A stretch of DNA of 43,461 nucleotides from a virus. The notes beneath the pieces are model-generated. The model had not been told where the DNA came from. It was given only the letters and a program-made list of their open reading frames with translations, and searched no databases. This document shows positions 1 through 6,163 of this stretch, piece after piece (within the stretch, counting starts at the first letter, position 1; every line of letters starts with the position of its first letter). The translations under genes were made by a program, and so were the position numbers. Location of the stretch: IMG/VR virus record IMGVR_UViG_3300045978_000397, positions 1 to 43,461 of that record; one strand, given 5' to 3'.

Positions 1-27
1 TGGCCCGCCTTGTGCATACAGTGTGAA

Positions 28-56
28 TAAATAGGCGTTTCGGCATGCCTTGTCAA
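28..56 (-). promoter_or_regulatory. Candidate leftward promoter for the lysogeny-side RHH gene
   Basis: On the minus strand TTGACA reads from 56 to 51, followed after exactly 17 bases by TATTTA (33 to 28). The ATG of the divergent RHH gene lies about 11 bases further on (17-15 here; 43255-43253 in the right copy). The -35 box is perfect and the -10 box is weak. The role is inferred from spacing and gene orientation. Confidence 0.55.
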
Positions 57-83
57 GCGACGGGTTGGGTTTAGCGCTTGACA
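51..83. promoter_or_regulatory. Hyphenated dyad holding two back-to-back -35 boxes
   Basis: TGTCAAGCG at 51-59 is the exact reverse complement of CGCTTGACA at 75-83, separated by 15 bases. Each arm contains an outward-facing TTGACA, so one symmetrical element supplies the -35 box for both divergent transcripts. It may also be a regulator site. The same element is repeated at 43289-43321. Confidence 0.6.
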
Positions 84-106
84 ACAGTATGAGTTAATCA
101 TACTCC
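78..106 (+). promoter_or_regulatory. Candidate rightward early promoter
   Basis: TTGACA lies at 78-83. The -10 region falls in the following palindrome, with CATACT at 99-104 the best match (15-base spacing, short of the usual 17). The first early gene starts at 120. A weak, operator-covered promoter would suit a regulated early operon, but only the -35 box is convincing. Confidence 0.5.
86..104. promoter_or_regulatory. Operator-like palindrome in the rightward promoter
   Basis: AGTATGA (86-92) and TCATACT (98-104) form a perfect inverted repeat around five bases. It overlaps the presumed spacer and -10 box and lies just upstream of the RHH gene at 120. RHH proteins often bind short inverted repeats in their own promoter, so this is the natural operator. 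The one mismatch between the two terminal copies (96 against 43334) falls in the spacer and leaves the arms intact. Confidence 0.6.
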
Positions 107-119
107 AAGGACCATTACT

Positions 120-335
120 ATGCCGAAGCTCGACACAATTGCATCACCCTTGGATCATCGGCGGCCTACGATCGTTCTGGATGGGGATGTCTGGGAAATG
201 GCGGAACAACTCATGCGTGAGCAAGACCGGTCATTCTCTTCGTTGGTGCGGGTCCTCATTCGCGAGAAGTATCGGCAGCGGGCAATGACGATCGAGCCCG
301 AGCCATCGGGCGCCGCCAAGGAGGATGCCCAATGA
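120..335 (+). CDS. Ribbon-helix-helix DNA-binding protein (early regulator)
   Basis: A 71-residue protein whose residues about 16-51 fit the ribbon-helix-helix (Arc/CopG type) pattern: a short strand reading PTIVLDGDVW, helix A through AEQLMREQ, a turn, then helix B from SSLVRVLIREKYR. RHH proteins bind DNA as dimers through the strand and usually repress. The gene opens the rightward operon directly downstream of the dyad and palindrome at 51-104, and faces a second RHH gene on the other strand. This suggests a Cro-like or repressor role in a lysogeny switch. Its stop overlaps the next start (ATGA). The first 104 bases are present again at 43358-43461. The fold is fairly clear; its place in the switch is inferred. 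Confidence 0.8.
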   Translation: MPKLDTIASPLDHRRPTIVLDGDVWEMAEQLMREQDRSFSSLVRVLIREKYRQRAMTIEPEPSGAAKEDAQ

Positions 336-625
336 TCGAGATTCTCGCATCGCTCGGCGGTGTCGTGGTGTGCGCCCTGGTGGCGTACCGGTGCCTCCGG
401 GCACCAAGGCCGAACTCGGCCAGCGACCCGTTCGAGTACGCCGAGCTGTCCGATCCGTCTCCGGCAGCGCGTCACCCGTGGTTGGAGGAAGACGCGTCCT
501 TCGATCCGGACGCGGACCTGGTAATTCCATCCCCGCCCTGGGAGCCCCAGAGGCCGTCCCGCAACTGCCGGGCTCACCGCTTGGGGAAGCTCCTCGGGGT
601 CTCAGGTTCGCTCCGTCGCCTATGA
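332..625 (+). CDS. Small protein with one N-terminal membrane segment
   Basis: A 97-residue product with a hydrophobic stretch at about residues 3-22 (LASLGGVVVCALVAY), followed by RCLRAPR and a proline-rich, acidic tail. This suggests a single-pass inner-membrane protein with a short periplasmic end. The start is well supported: AAGGAGG lies at 319-325 and the ATG overlaps the previous stop as ATGA. Its own stop overlaps the next start in the same way. I recognise no family. The position in an early operon would fit an exclusion or host-takeover peptide, but nothing in the sequence shows this. Confidence 0.65.
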   Translation: MIEILASLGGVVVCALVAYRCLRAPRPNSASDPFEYAELSDPSPAARHPWLEEDASFDPDADLVIPSPPWEPQRPSRNCRAHRLGKLLGVSGSLRRL

Positions 626-885
626 AGCCGACGCACGTTCAGGTCTCGGCAGCGATCGAGACCTTGCAGGCCGCCGGCTGGACCATTGCGCCGCCGCCGA
701 ATGGTCATCTCCGGCTCCTCTCGGTCGGTGAGGTCGCCGCGGTGCTTTCCATCTCAACCCGTCGCGCTCGGGACCTGGCCGAACAGATTCCCGGGAGCGT
801 GCGGCTCCCAGGGAACGATATTCGGGTCAAGGAATCCGCGCTCCAGAAGTGGATCGACTCCATGCCGCTGTGCCCGGAGACATGA
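622..885 (+). CDS. Excisionase/MerR-like helix-turn-helix protein
   Basis: An 87-residue protein. Residues about 34-80 read as an HTH_17/excisionase-type winged helix: LLSVGEVAAVLSISTRRARD, then VRLPGNDIRVKESALQKWID, where a wing precedes the closing helix. Members act as recombination directionality factors or small regulators. I place the start at the ATG of an ATGA overlap with the preceding gene; a longer open frame runs upstream to 325 but would overlap that gene fully. With a tyrosine integrase elsewhere in the genome, an excisionase role is reasonable but unproven. A second protein of the same type lies at 11030-11284. Confidence 0.7.
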   Translation: MKPTHVQVSAAIETLQAAGWTIAPPPNGHLRLLSVGEVAAVLSISTRRARDLAEQIPGSVRLPGNDIRVKESALQKWIDSMPLCPET

Positions 886-1274
886 AAGCAGACCTTACAC
901 ACCTGGACGCCTATCGCAGCAGGGCGGACGGGTTCACCTCTCCCAGCGGCGCCCGTTACGGTGCGTTCTGCATCCCGAGGAAACGCTCCCGGGAGCAGTT
1001 CGTTGTGATCTGCGACGACGGTGCGAATCCGGAGCATCCAACGGGTTGGGAACACGTCTCGGTCCGAATCGTGGTAGACGAGGAGATGGGTGTGTCGCGC
1101 GTGGCGTCGTACTACGAACTCGCGGAGATCAAGCGGATGTTCTGGGACAATCACGAGACTGTCGTTCACTTCTTCGTGGATGACTCGAGCAAGATCAACA
1201 TTCACCCGGCCGTACTGCACCTCTGGCGGCCGGTCGACGGTCAGTTCCCTCTTCCCGATCCCAAGATGGTTTAA
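882..1274 (+). CDS. Conserved phage protein, DUF7694-like
   Basis: A 130-residue protein with the layout I associate with a widespread phage family of unknown function (recalled as DUF7694). It shows GAFCIPR then EQFVVICDDG, WEHVSVRI, SYYELAEIKRMFWDNHETVV and HPAVLHLWRPVDGQFPLP. The start chosen (882) overlaps the upstream stop as ATGA; the open frame extends back to 849. There is no membrane segment and no catalytic motif I can assign. It is probably an early, non-virion protein because it sits among regulators. Confidence 0.75.
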   Translation: MKADLTHLDAYRSRADGFTSPSGARYGAFCIPRKRSREQFVVICDDGANPEHPTGWEHVSVRIVVDEEMGVSRVASYYELAEIKRMFWDNHETVVHFFVDDSSKINIHPAVLHLWRPVDGQFPLPDPKMV

Positions 1275-1290
1275 CGTAGCCAGACAACAC

Positions 1291-2016
1291 ATGAACACGA
1301 CCAGACTCTGCGCCGTGGCGATTGCCGCCATGGCGTCGGCAACCCCATGCCATTCCGCATTTCGCATCCGCGCCGAGGACGTCGGCTCCGGCGTCGGCAC
1401 CGTCATAACCGACAACCTTGGCGGTGACATCAACGCCACGCCCAACGCGGTGGTCTTCATCGGTGCCGTCGGACTCATCACGTTCAACCTCGAGATCGGC
1501 ACGCACGGGCCATTGGGCAGCCCGTTCGACCTCCTGCTCACGAGTGTGAATGCAACGGCCACCGGCCCGGCCACGCTGCGCGTCACGCTCGAGGCCGATG
1601 ACTTCGCCTTCCCGCCCGCGCCTTCGGTCCTGGCTGGTTACTTCTCGGGCGTCAGCGGTGGTGTAGGCACGACCGTTACCGGCCAGGCCTGGTGGCACGA
1701 CAGCGCGATTCCGCTGCTAGGCCCCGACCAGGCCGTGGGTCCCATCGGTGCCATTGGCGGGATCCCTGCGGGTTCCGTCCCGGCATTCCCGGTGGCGCCG
1801 ATAGTCGGACCACCCATCTGGTCCGTTGCCTCGCTCAGCCCGGGCATCATCGCGTCGGACCCGGACGCCATCTTCGCCCAGGCCATCGTCGCTTTCGGTC
1901 CGACAGGCGGCACAACCAGTTTCCAGATCGGAGCTGCCCATGTAATCCCAGAAGCCCGGTTGCCAGTGGGCCTGATGGCGCTGGCGTTGGCCGGATGGGC
2001 GTGGAGGAGGCGGTAA
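1291..2016 (+). CDS. Secreted PEP-CTERM-like protein
   Basis: A 241-residue protein with a Sec-type N-terminus (MNTTRLCAVAIAAMASATPC, cleavage probably near CHSA-F). The Ala/Gly/Pro-rich central domain is free of charged clusters. The C-terminus (about 219-241) begins VIPEA, continues with a hydrophobic helix and ends RRR. That tripartite tail is the PEP-CTERM sorting signal processed by exosortase in biofilm- and EPS-producing bacteria, including many Verrucomicrobia. The motif here reads IPEA rather than the usual VPEP. It sits in the early operon, 16 bases after the preceding stop, and overlaps the next gene as TAATG. A phage-encoded surface protein sorted by host exosortase is inferred; its task is unknown. 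Confidence 0.75.
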   Translation: MNTTRLCAVAIAAMASATPCHSAFRIRAEDVGSGVGTVITDNLGGDINATPNAVVFIGAVGLITFNLEIGTHGPLGSPFDLLLTSVNATATGPATLRVTLEADDFAFPPAPSVLAGYFSGVSGGVGTTVTGQAWWHDSAIPLLGPDQAVGPIGAIGGIPAGSVPAFPVAPIVGPPIWSVASLSPGIIASDPDAIFAQAIVAFGPTGGTTSFQIGAAHVIPEARLPVGLMALALAGWAWRRR

Positions 2017-2240
2017 TGAGCGAAGACACGTTTGTCCGTGATCACCTGCGGGTGATCTGCCGCATTGTAAACAAAATGATCCCCGAGGGATGGGGACTAT
2101 TCCTGTTTTGCGCTCCGTTCGACGAACGCCCAGGCCGGGCGAATTACATTTCCACAATGACCCGTGAAACGGCCATCGCGTGCATGAAGGAATTCATCGC
2201 GAAGCAGCAGGATGGTACCGGATGGGCGAAACATGTCTGA
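2016..2240 (+). CDS. Small conserved early phage protein
   Basis: A 74-residue protein starting inside the upstream stop (TAATG) with a GGAGG at about 2002-2008. It reads MIPEGWGLFLFCAPF, then RANYISTMTRETAIACMKEF and a short tail. I have the impression of a common small phage protein with the pattern PEGWGFFLF...NYISN...ME.FIA, but cannot confirm it here. There is no signal or membrane segment. It is likely cytoplasmic, and its function is unknown. Confidence 0.7.
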   Translation: MSEDTFVRDHLRVICRIVNKMIPEGWGLFLFCAPFDERPGRANYISTMTRETAIACMKEFIAKQQDGTGWAKHV

Positions 2241-2243
2241 CCT

Positions 2244-2648
2244 ATGAACAAGTCCGCATTCATCCGAGACATCGAGCGGGCAATCAATAAGCACGGCATG
2301 GAGTCGGGATGCAACACTCCCGACATCATCCTGGCTGATTTCATTTCAGGGGTGCTGGTGTGTTGGGATAAGGCGACGCGACGGAGAGATCGGTGGTACG
2401 GATTCGCCACGGCGGGCATCCCAGCACGGAGACCTCAGGCGCCCAACTCGAGCGAGGAATTGCCGGGGTCGTATCACGTCTGCGAGCCCGCACCAGGTGC
2501 TGGGTTTCTGCAGCGTTCCAATTGCTGCAATTCATCGGTTCGCGTTGGCGGCAGCGATGGACTTACCCAGTGGTTTGAGTGCACGAAGTGTGGGCGGCCC
2601 TGCGATGTTCGAGTTTGCGAGTCTCAAGACACTCCGGAGGAAACGTGA
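2244..2648 (+). CDS. Phage protein with C-terminal zinc-ribbon-like motif
   Basis: A 134-residue protein. The N-terminal half (SAFIRDIERAINKHGMES then NTPDIILADFI and a basic WYG) resembles a small phage protein I have seen alone in other genomes. The C-terminal half adds CC at about 92-93 and CTKCGRPC at about 117-124, a pattern that could bind zinc. The join near residue 54 (ATRRRDRWYG) may mark a fusion or extension. It ends in a GTGA overlap with the next gene. Function is not known. Confidence 0.65.
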   Translation: MNKSAFIRDIERAINKHGMESGCNTPDIILADFISGVLVCWDKATRRRDRWYGFATAGIPARRPQAPNSSEELPGSYHVCEPAPGAGFLQRSNCCNSSVRVGGSDGLTQWFECTKCGRPCDVRVCESQDTPEET

Positions 2649-2884
2649 GTGCGCAGAGCAAGAACGCGGACATTGAGCTGTTGAAACAGCATGCCGCCAA
2701 GCTGGGCGAGATGTTCGATTCGGTGCACATCTTCTGCACCCGCCACGAACCGGCCATGGAGGACGGCACGGTGACGGTCAATTGGGGCGTCGGGAATTGG
2801 TACGCAAGGTACGGCCAGATCATTGAGTGGACGATCCGGAGCGACGAGAACTCCAGGATGGCGGAACGGTTCGATAAGGAGTGA
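2645..2884 (+). CDS. Small conserved early phage protein
   Basis: A 79-residue protein from a GTG start that overlaps the previous stop (GTGA) and follows GGAGG at about 2636-2640. It contains LLKQHAAKLGEMFDSVHIFC, then TRHEP and GVGNWYARYGQI. This combination of an alpha-helical start, a TRHEP strand and a GNWYARYGQ turn looks like a short phage protein of unknown role. An ATG further upstream at 2579 would lie inside the neighbouring gene and is less likely. Confidence 0.65.
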   Translation: MSAQSKNADIELLKQHAAKLGEMFDSVHIFCTRHEPAMEDGTVTVNWGVGNWYARYGQIIEWTIRSDENSRMAERFDKE

Positions 2885-2888
2885 TTCT

Positions 2889-3740
2889 ATGAGTGCTCCC
2901 AACTTTCCAGTCACCAGCCTCGATGACCTGGCCGAGGCCATCACTGACCAGCCCAGTTTGTTTGACGCGCCGGACGCTGGAGTTGTCATGGAGGCCCGCT
3001 ACTGGGTTAGCACCGGTCGCGCGACCATCCGACACTCAGACCGCGTCGCGCGGATAGTCGCGGCATGGTTACAGACGGGCAGCCTGCGAGGGACCGCCCG
3101 TGTCAGTGGGTTCCCTCGCAATACCATCTCCGCGGTCCTCCGCATCCTAGAATCTGGGGGTGTGCTTGAACCCCTCAAGACCCGGTTCGAGCGTTCGCGC
3201 CTGGAGGTCGGGATGGATCAGTTGGAGTGGATTCGCGAGGTCATCGAATCCCGGGACCTCGAGGCGGCCGCCGTCGTTCTCCGTCCAGGATGGGTTGGGG
3301 TGGGCATCGTCTCCGACAAGGAGGCCGCCCAGCCCCCGAGCAACCTGCACTTCCACGTCCACCAGGCGGCCGCCAACCAGGCCGAGGACCCCGTCGCCGA
3401 GTACGAGCGGATGCTCCGGTCGGCCAGGTCGGCGGGCGAGATTCCGGCCGTCCTTCCTGTTGAGTCAGCAGGTTCAAGTCCTAAGTCCTTGATGCTGCCG
3501 GCAACGGATTCTCCGGATGCCAGTCGGGATACCAGTCCGGCGGCGATGCCACCCCCTTTCGCCCTCGATCGGGCCCCTTGCCTGGCCCCCGAGGTCGACC
3601 CCGCGGAACCTGCGGCGGGTCCCGCGACGCCGGTCACGCCGGCTACCCCCACGGCGCGCCGCGCCGATGGGGGGGGGGGGTCGGCGCGCGCGCGCGGGGG
3701 GCCACCGATGGATAGGTCAACCCCTGAGGGAGTTCTATGA
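2889..3740 (+). CDS. Helix-turn-helix protein with low-complexity tail
   Basis: A 283-residue protein. Residues about 45-90 form a homeodomain-like HTH: RVARIVAAWLQTGSLRGTAR, then SGFPRNTISAVLRIL. An alpha-helical middle follows (about 90-180). The last 90 residues are rich in Pro, Ala and Ser and include GGGGSARARGG, encoded by a run of 12 G and a CG-alternating stretch (3669-3700). HTH proteins of this shape occur as phage regulators, and the fold also resembles the DNA-binding part of small terminases. No other small terminase was found in this genome, so that option should be kept. It overlaps the next gene as ATGA. Confidence 0.7.
   Translation: MSAPNFPVTSLDDLAEAITDQPSLFDAPDAGVVMEARYWVSTGRATIRHSDRVARIVAAWLQTGSLRGTARVSGFPRNTISAVLRILESGGVLEPLKTRFERSRLEVGMDQLEWIREVIESRDLEAAAVVLRPGWVGVGIVSDKEAAQPPSNLHFHVHQAAANQAEDPVAEYERMLRSARSAGEIPAVLPVESAGSSPKSLMLPATDSPDASRDTSPAAMPPPFALDRAPCLAPEVDPAEPAAGPATPVTPATPTARRADGGGGSARARGGPPMDRSTPEGVL
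3669..3700. repeat. Run of 12 G followed by CG alternation
   Basis: Twelve consecutive G (3669-3680) are followed after T by alternating CG and six more G. The tract lies in the disordered tail of the HTH protein. Such a run is prone to polymerase slippage and to sequencing error. A one-base change would alter only the last residues and the overlap with the next start at 3737. Confidence 0.85.
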
Positions 3741-4315
3741 CAAGTTCGCAGCCTGATCTCACCATCGATCCGCCCAGCGCCCTGACCCCGTTCGCCATCC
3801 GCGAGGATTCCCTGGCGTCGCGCCTCGGCGTCGATCGCGGTTGGATTCGCGGCCAGCGAGCCGCCGCAGAGCTCGGGGTGCATTTCTACTGGGGACCCAA
3901 CCGGTGCTTCCATTGGTCTGAGGCGGGTGCGACCTGGCTCACGCAACGCCTACAAAGCCTCGCAGCGATCGAGGAATCCAGCGTGCCTCAAAGTCCCGCC
4001 CCTCCGCAAATCGCCGCGCTGCCTGCCGCCCTGGCTCCCCACGACCCCTTGTCGTCGGCCATCCTGGTCGTGACCCGGGTCGGCTTCCGAAATACCCGCG
4101 TCCTTCAGGCGCGCACGCCGGCCGGGGTCACCGTCACGGTGACAGGCGTCAACGCGGACCGTTGGTGGCCTGGGTTCCTGCTCAAGGCCATCCCACGCTC
4201 CGCGGACGTATGGGAGTATGACGGCCATCCCACCGACGCCGCGATCGGACGTCGGCAGCCGAAGGGGAAAAACGATCACGCATGGCCGAGGCAATCCACC
4301 AATGGCGCCGCGTGA
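3737..4315 (+). CDS. Early protein with possible HTH N-terminus
   Basis: A 192-residue protein. The N-terminal part (LTPFAIREDSLASRLGVDRG, then WIRGQRAAAELGVHFYWG) looks like a weak helix-turn-helix. A Pro/Ala linker (about 83-105) leads to a beta-rich C-terminal part (LVVTRVGFRNTRVLQ, GVTVTVTGVNADRW) and a basic end. It could be a DNA-binding accessory protein for replication, since it lies just upstream of the replication block. I do not recognise the family. The start is coupled to the upstream stop (ATGA), and the end overlaps the next gene by 34 bases. Confidence 0.65.
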   Translation: MTSSQPDLTIDPPSALTPFAIREDSLASRLGVDRGWIRGQRAAAELGVHFYWGPNRCFHWSEAGATWLTQRLQSLAAIEESSVPQSPAPPQIAALPAALAPHDPLSSAILVVTRVGFRNTRVLQARTPAGVTVTVTGVNADRWWPGFLLKAIPRSADVWEYDGHPTDAAIGRRQPKGKNDHAWPRQSTNGAA

Positions 4316-4500
4316 AACTGCGCAGGCTCATTCACCTGTTGCACGACGCAACGCCCGCCCTGCGATGGAAGCTCGATCCCACAGGTCAGTTACTCGAGAC
4401 GCCACGAGGACGGCTCTGGGAGTTGCGATTCAACAATGGCTGTTGGATACGCCGTCATCGTCCCGACCTATGCCTCGAACAAACTCACTTCCCATTATGA
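4282..4500 (+). CDS. Small hypothetical protein, translationally coupled
   Basis: A 72-residue basic protein rich in Arg, Trp and Leu (MAEAIHQWRRVKLRRLIHLL, later WELRFNNGCWIRRHRPD). It overlaps the end of the preceding gene by 34 bases and the next start as ATGA (4497-4500), which is the main reason to believe it. No family is recognised. Confidence 0.5.
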   Translation: MAEAIHQWRRVKLRRLIHLLHDATPALRWKLDPTGQLLETPRGRLWELRFNNGCWIRRHRPDLCLEQTHFPL

Positions 4501-4910
4501 CCATCCCGCCATCCCTATTCGAGCAGACCAGTTTCCTGAAGTTGCAGTCCATCGCAGGTAAAGACGCCTTGTGGGCGCTGGTGAAACTCCATCTCCACTG
4601 CGAGAACCGTCTGGAATGTCGCTTCTGGCCCGATGCGACCGCGGAAGCCCTGGAGACACTCTGCGACTGGAAAGGGGAACCTGGGGCGCTCTTCGCGAGC
4701 CTCGTGCGGTTTCGTTGGATCATGGTCATGGAAGCGTGTCTCGATAAACACCCGGACGGCAGGGTGACCTACTTCGGACCTGGGGTGCTCGTCAGGCGAT
4801 TGGCCGACTGGCCTGAATCCTGCGCCCCAACCTGCGAGACCTTTCGACCCCAGCCTTCAAGAATTCCAGCACCCGAAATCTCCTCAACCAACACCCGAAA
4901 CCCCGTCTGA
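4497..4910 (+). CDS. Replication-associated protein, paralogue of the next gene's N-terminus
   Basis: A 137-residue protein whose first 80 residues follow the same plan as the start of the next gene. Both have PSLF.../PHLL... followed by K-F-x-L, a long ALWALVKLHLHCEN helix (ALYILIRIWSHCQS next door), then CDWKGEPGALFASLVRF and WIMV (AQWRGKPGELAKILSETGWI next door). The rest is a short Pro/Thr-rich tail, so it lacks the second domain of its neighbour. This suggests a tandem duplication giving a domain-only copy, perhaps a partner or inhibitor of the initiator. The start overlaps the previous stop (ATGA). A longer frame back to 4218 would overlap two genes and is rejected. Confidence 0.65.
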   Translation: MTIPPSLFEQTSFLKLQSIAGKDALWALVKLHLHCENRLECRFWPDATAEALETLCDWKGEPGALFASLVRFRWIMVMEACLDKHPDGRVTYFGPGVLVRRLADWPESCAPTCETFRPQPSRIPAPEISSTNTRNPV

Positions 4911-4912
4911 AC

Positions 4913-6163
4913 ATGAACATCCAACCCCATCTCCTAAGCGATCTAAAGTTCATCCGCCTGGAGAAAAAACTCCCAAGAAGGGCGCTCTATATCCTCATCC
5001 GAATCTGGTCCCACTGTCAGAGCGTTACCCGGTCAGGGGTCTGGGAGGATGTAGACGTTAGAGACGTCGAATTGGTCGCCCAATGGCGCGGCAAGCCCGG
5101 AGAGCTCGCCAAAATCCTCTCCGAAACCGGCTGGATCAGCGTCATTTCCCCAACCCCGCCGGGCGTGGAATCTGGCCACTGTCTGGAGGGGAGTGGACCC
5201 AATGGGGCAGGTGCGGCTCCGGAACCCGCCCGGATGTCGATCCGCATCGTCGGATGGGAGGAGGCCAACTCCAACCTCATCCTCTCCTGGAAGCATGGCA
5301 AAATGGGTGGTAGACCAAGCCGAAACGAGTCAGCAGAGCTAAGTGCTTCAGCCACAACGCTAGAACAAAACCCGCGGGTTACCCGTGGGTTAACCCAAAT
5401 GGAACCCACGGGTAACCCGCGGGCTAACCTATTGAATAGAATAGAACTGAATAGAAAGGAAGTATCCACGTTGGGGGTAATTCGTACGTCTTGGGAGCCG
5501 TGTTCGCTGGGGGGGGCAGCACACACCTTGGAAGGTGGGCTTTCGAGCGATGGAGTGATGCCTGAAGCAAACAGCCCGCATGGCGTCCCCCCTCCGCCGG
5601 CTGACCCGGTACCAGGACGAGCGGATTCGCGGGAAGACGGGGAGGCGCCGGACGCCAGCGGTCAGGAGGACCAACTGGAGGAGGGGACGTTCCGAGTCCC
5701 TCCGGTAGTTGTGAACGAGAAATTGGCGCGAAAGTGGTTTCGCGAGTTCGTGGCAGAAGGTGCCAAGTTCGAGGAGGCTGATTTCAAGGACGTCTTCGGG
5801 TGGCTGCATGGTACTCGCGACATTCAGACGGGGCGGTGGAAGGTGGGCAAGTCAGGCCTGGTGACGGACCCGAGGCCGATCCTGGAGAACCGACTCTGCG
5901 ACGCAATGGAACGGAGGTTGAACAGGGCTGGGCAACTCACCACAGGCGGGATGGCACAACCGTCCAGTCCAGGTTCTAGGGCCTTCGTGTTGCGGCAACA
6001 GATCGCGGCTCTCGAAGAACAGCTTGAGAACCACAAAGGCAATCCGGATGGCGGGTATGCGGCCGATGTAAAACACATCCACCAGGAAGCGTGGCGCGTT
6101 AAGGCTCGTGAGCTCGATGCGCTCAAGACTCAGCTGACGAAGATCAATGAGCAGCCCGGCTGA
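4913..6163 (+). CDS. Replication initiator / helicase loader-type protein carrying the putative origin
   Basis: A 416-residue protein directly upstream of a DnaB-type helicase, the usual place for a phage initiator or helicase loader. The N-terminal domain (about 1-80) is a winged-helix-like fold with RRALYILIRIWSHC and WRGKPGELAKILSETGWISV. A linker (about 140-255) contains the 23-base inverted repeat and AT-rich tract at 5369-5460. The C-terminal domain (about 260-416) begins VNEKLARKWFREFV and ends in a coiled coil (ALEEQLENHKG...LDALKTQLTK). The arrangement recalls lambda O, where the origin lies inside the initiator gene. Function is inferred from position and architecture; no catalytic motif is present. 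It overlaps the helicase gene by 17 bases. Confidence 0.7.
   Translation: MNIQPHLLSDLKFIRLEKKLPRRALYILIRIWSHCQSVTRSGVWEDVDVRDVELVAQWRGKPGELAKILSETGWISVISPTPPGVESGHCLEGSGPNGAGAAPEPARMSIRIVGWEEANSNLILSWKHGKMGGRPSRNESAELSASATTLEQNPRVTRGLTQMEPTGNPRANLLNRIELNRKEVSTLGVIRTSWEPCSLGGAAHTLEGGLSSDGVMPEANSPHGVPPPPADPVPGRADSREDGEAPDASGQEDQLEEGTFRVPPVVVNEKLARKWFREFVAEGAKFEEADFKDVFGWLHGTRDIQTGRWKVGKSGLVTDPRPILENRLCDAMERRLNRAGQLTTGGMAQPSSPGSRAFVLRQQIAALEEQLENHKGNPDGGYAADVKHIHQEAWRVKARELDALKTQLTKINEQPG
5369..5460. other. Putative phage origin: inverted repeat plus AT-rich tract
   Basis: The arms 5369-5391 and 5403-5425 are reverse complements at 22 of 23 positions, around an 11-base loop. Each arm contains CCCGCGGG and ACCCGTGGG-type elements that read as two head-to-head iterons. 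Directly after it (5426-5460) comes a tract poor in G+C for this genome, with repeated GAATAGAA units. An initiator-binding repeat next to an easily melted tract, within an initiator gene, is the layout of lambda-type origins. No replication data can be read from sequence, so the call is inference. Confidence 0.55.

Larger units (their letters stand above)
1..223. repeat. Left copy of the terminal direct repeat
   Basis: Bases 1-223 are repeated at 43239-43461 with one difference: A at 96 against C at 43334. The copy carries the first codons of the minus-strand RHH gene (its ATG would be at 17-15), the divergent promoter region and the start of the plus-strand RHH gene. The simplest reading is a circular or circularly permuted genome assembled past its start. 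A true short terminal repeat remains possible, because a plain k-mer overlap would have no mismatch. Confidence 0.95.

Noticed and set aside
4218-4496. Longer start for the protein at 4497
   Set aside because: It would overlap two upstream genes almost fully. The ATGA junction at 4497 and the match to the next gene's N-terminus fix the start.
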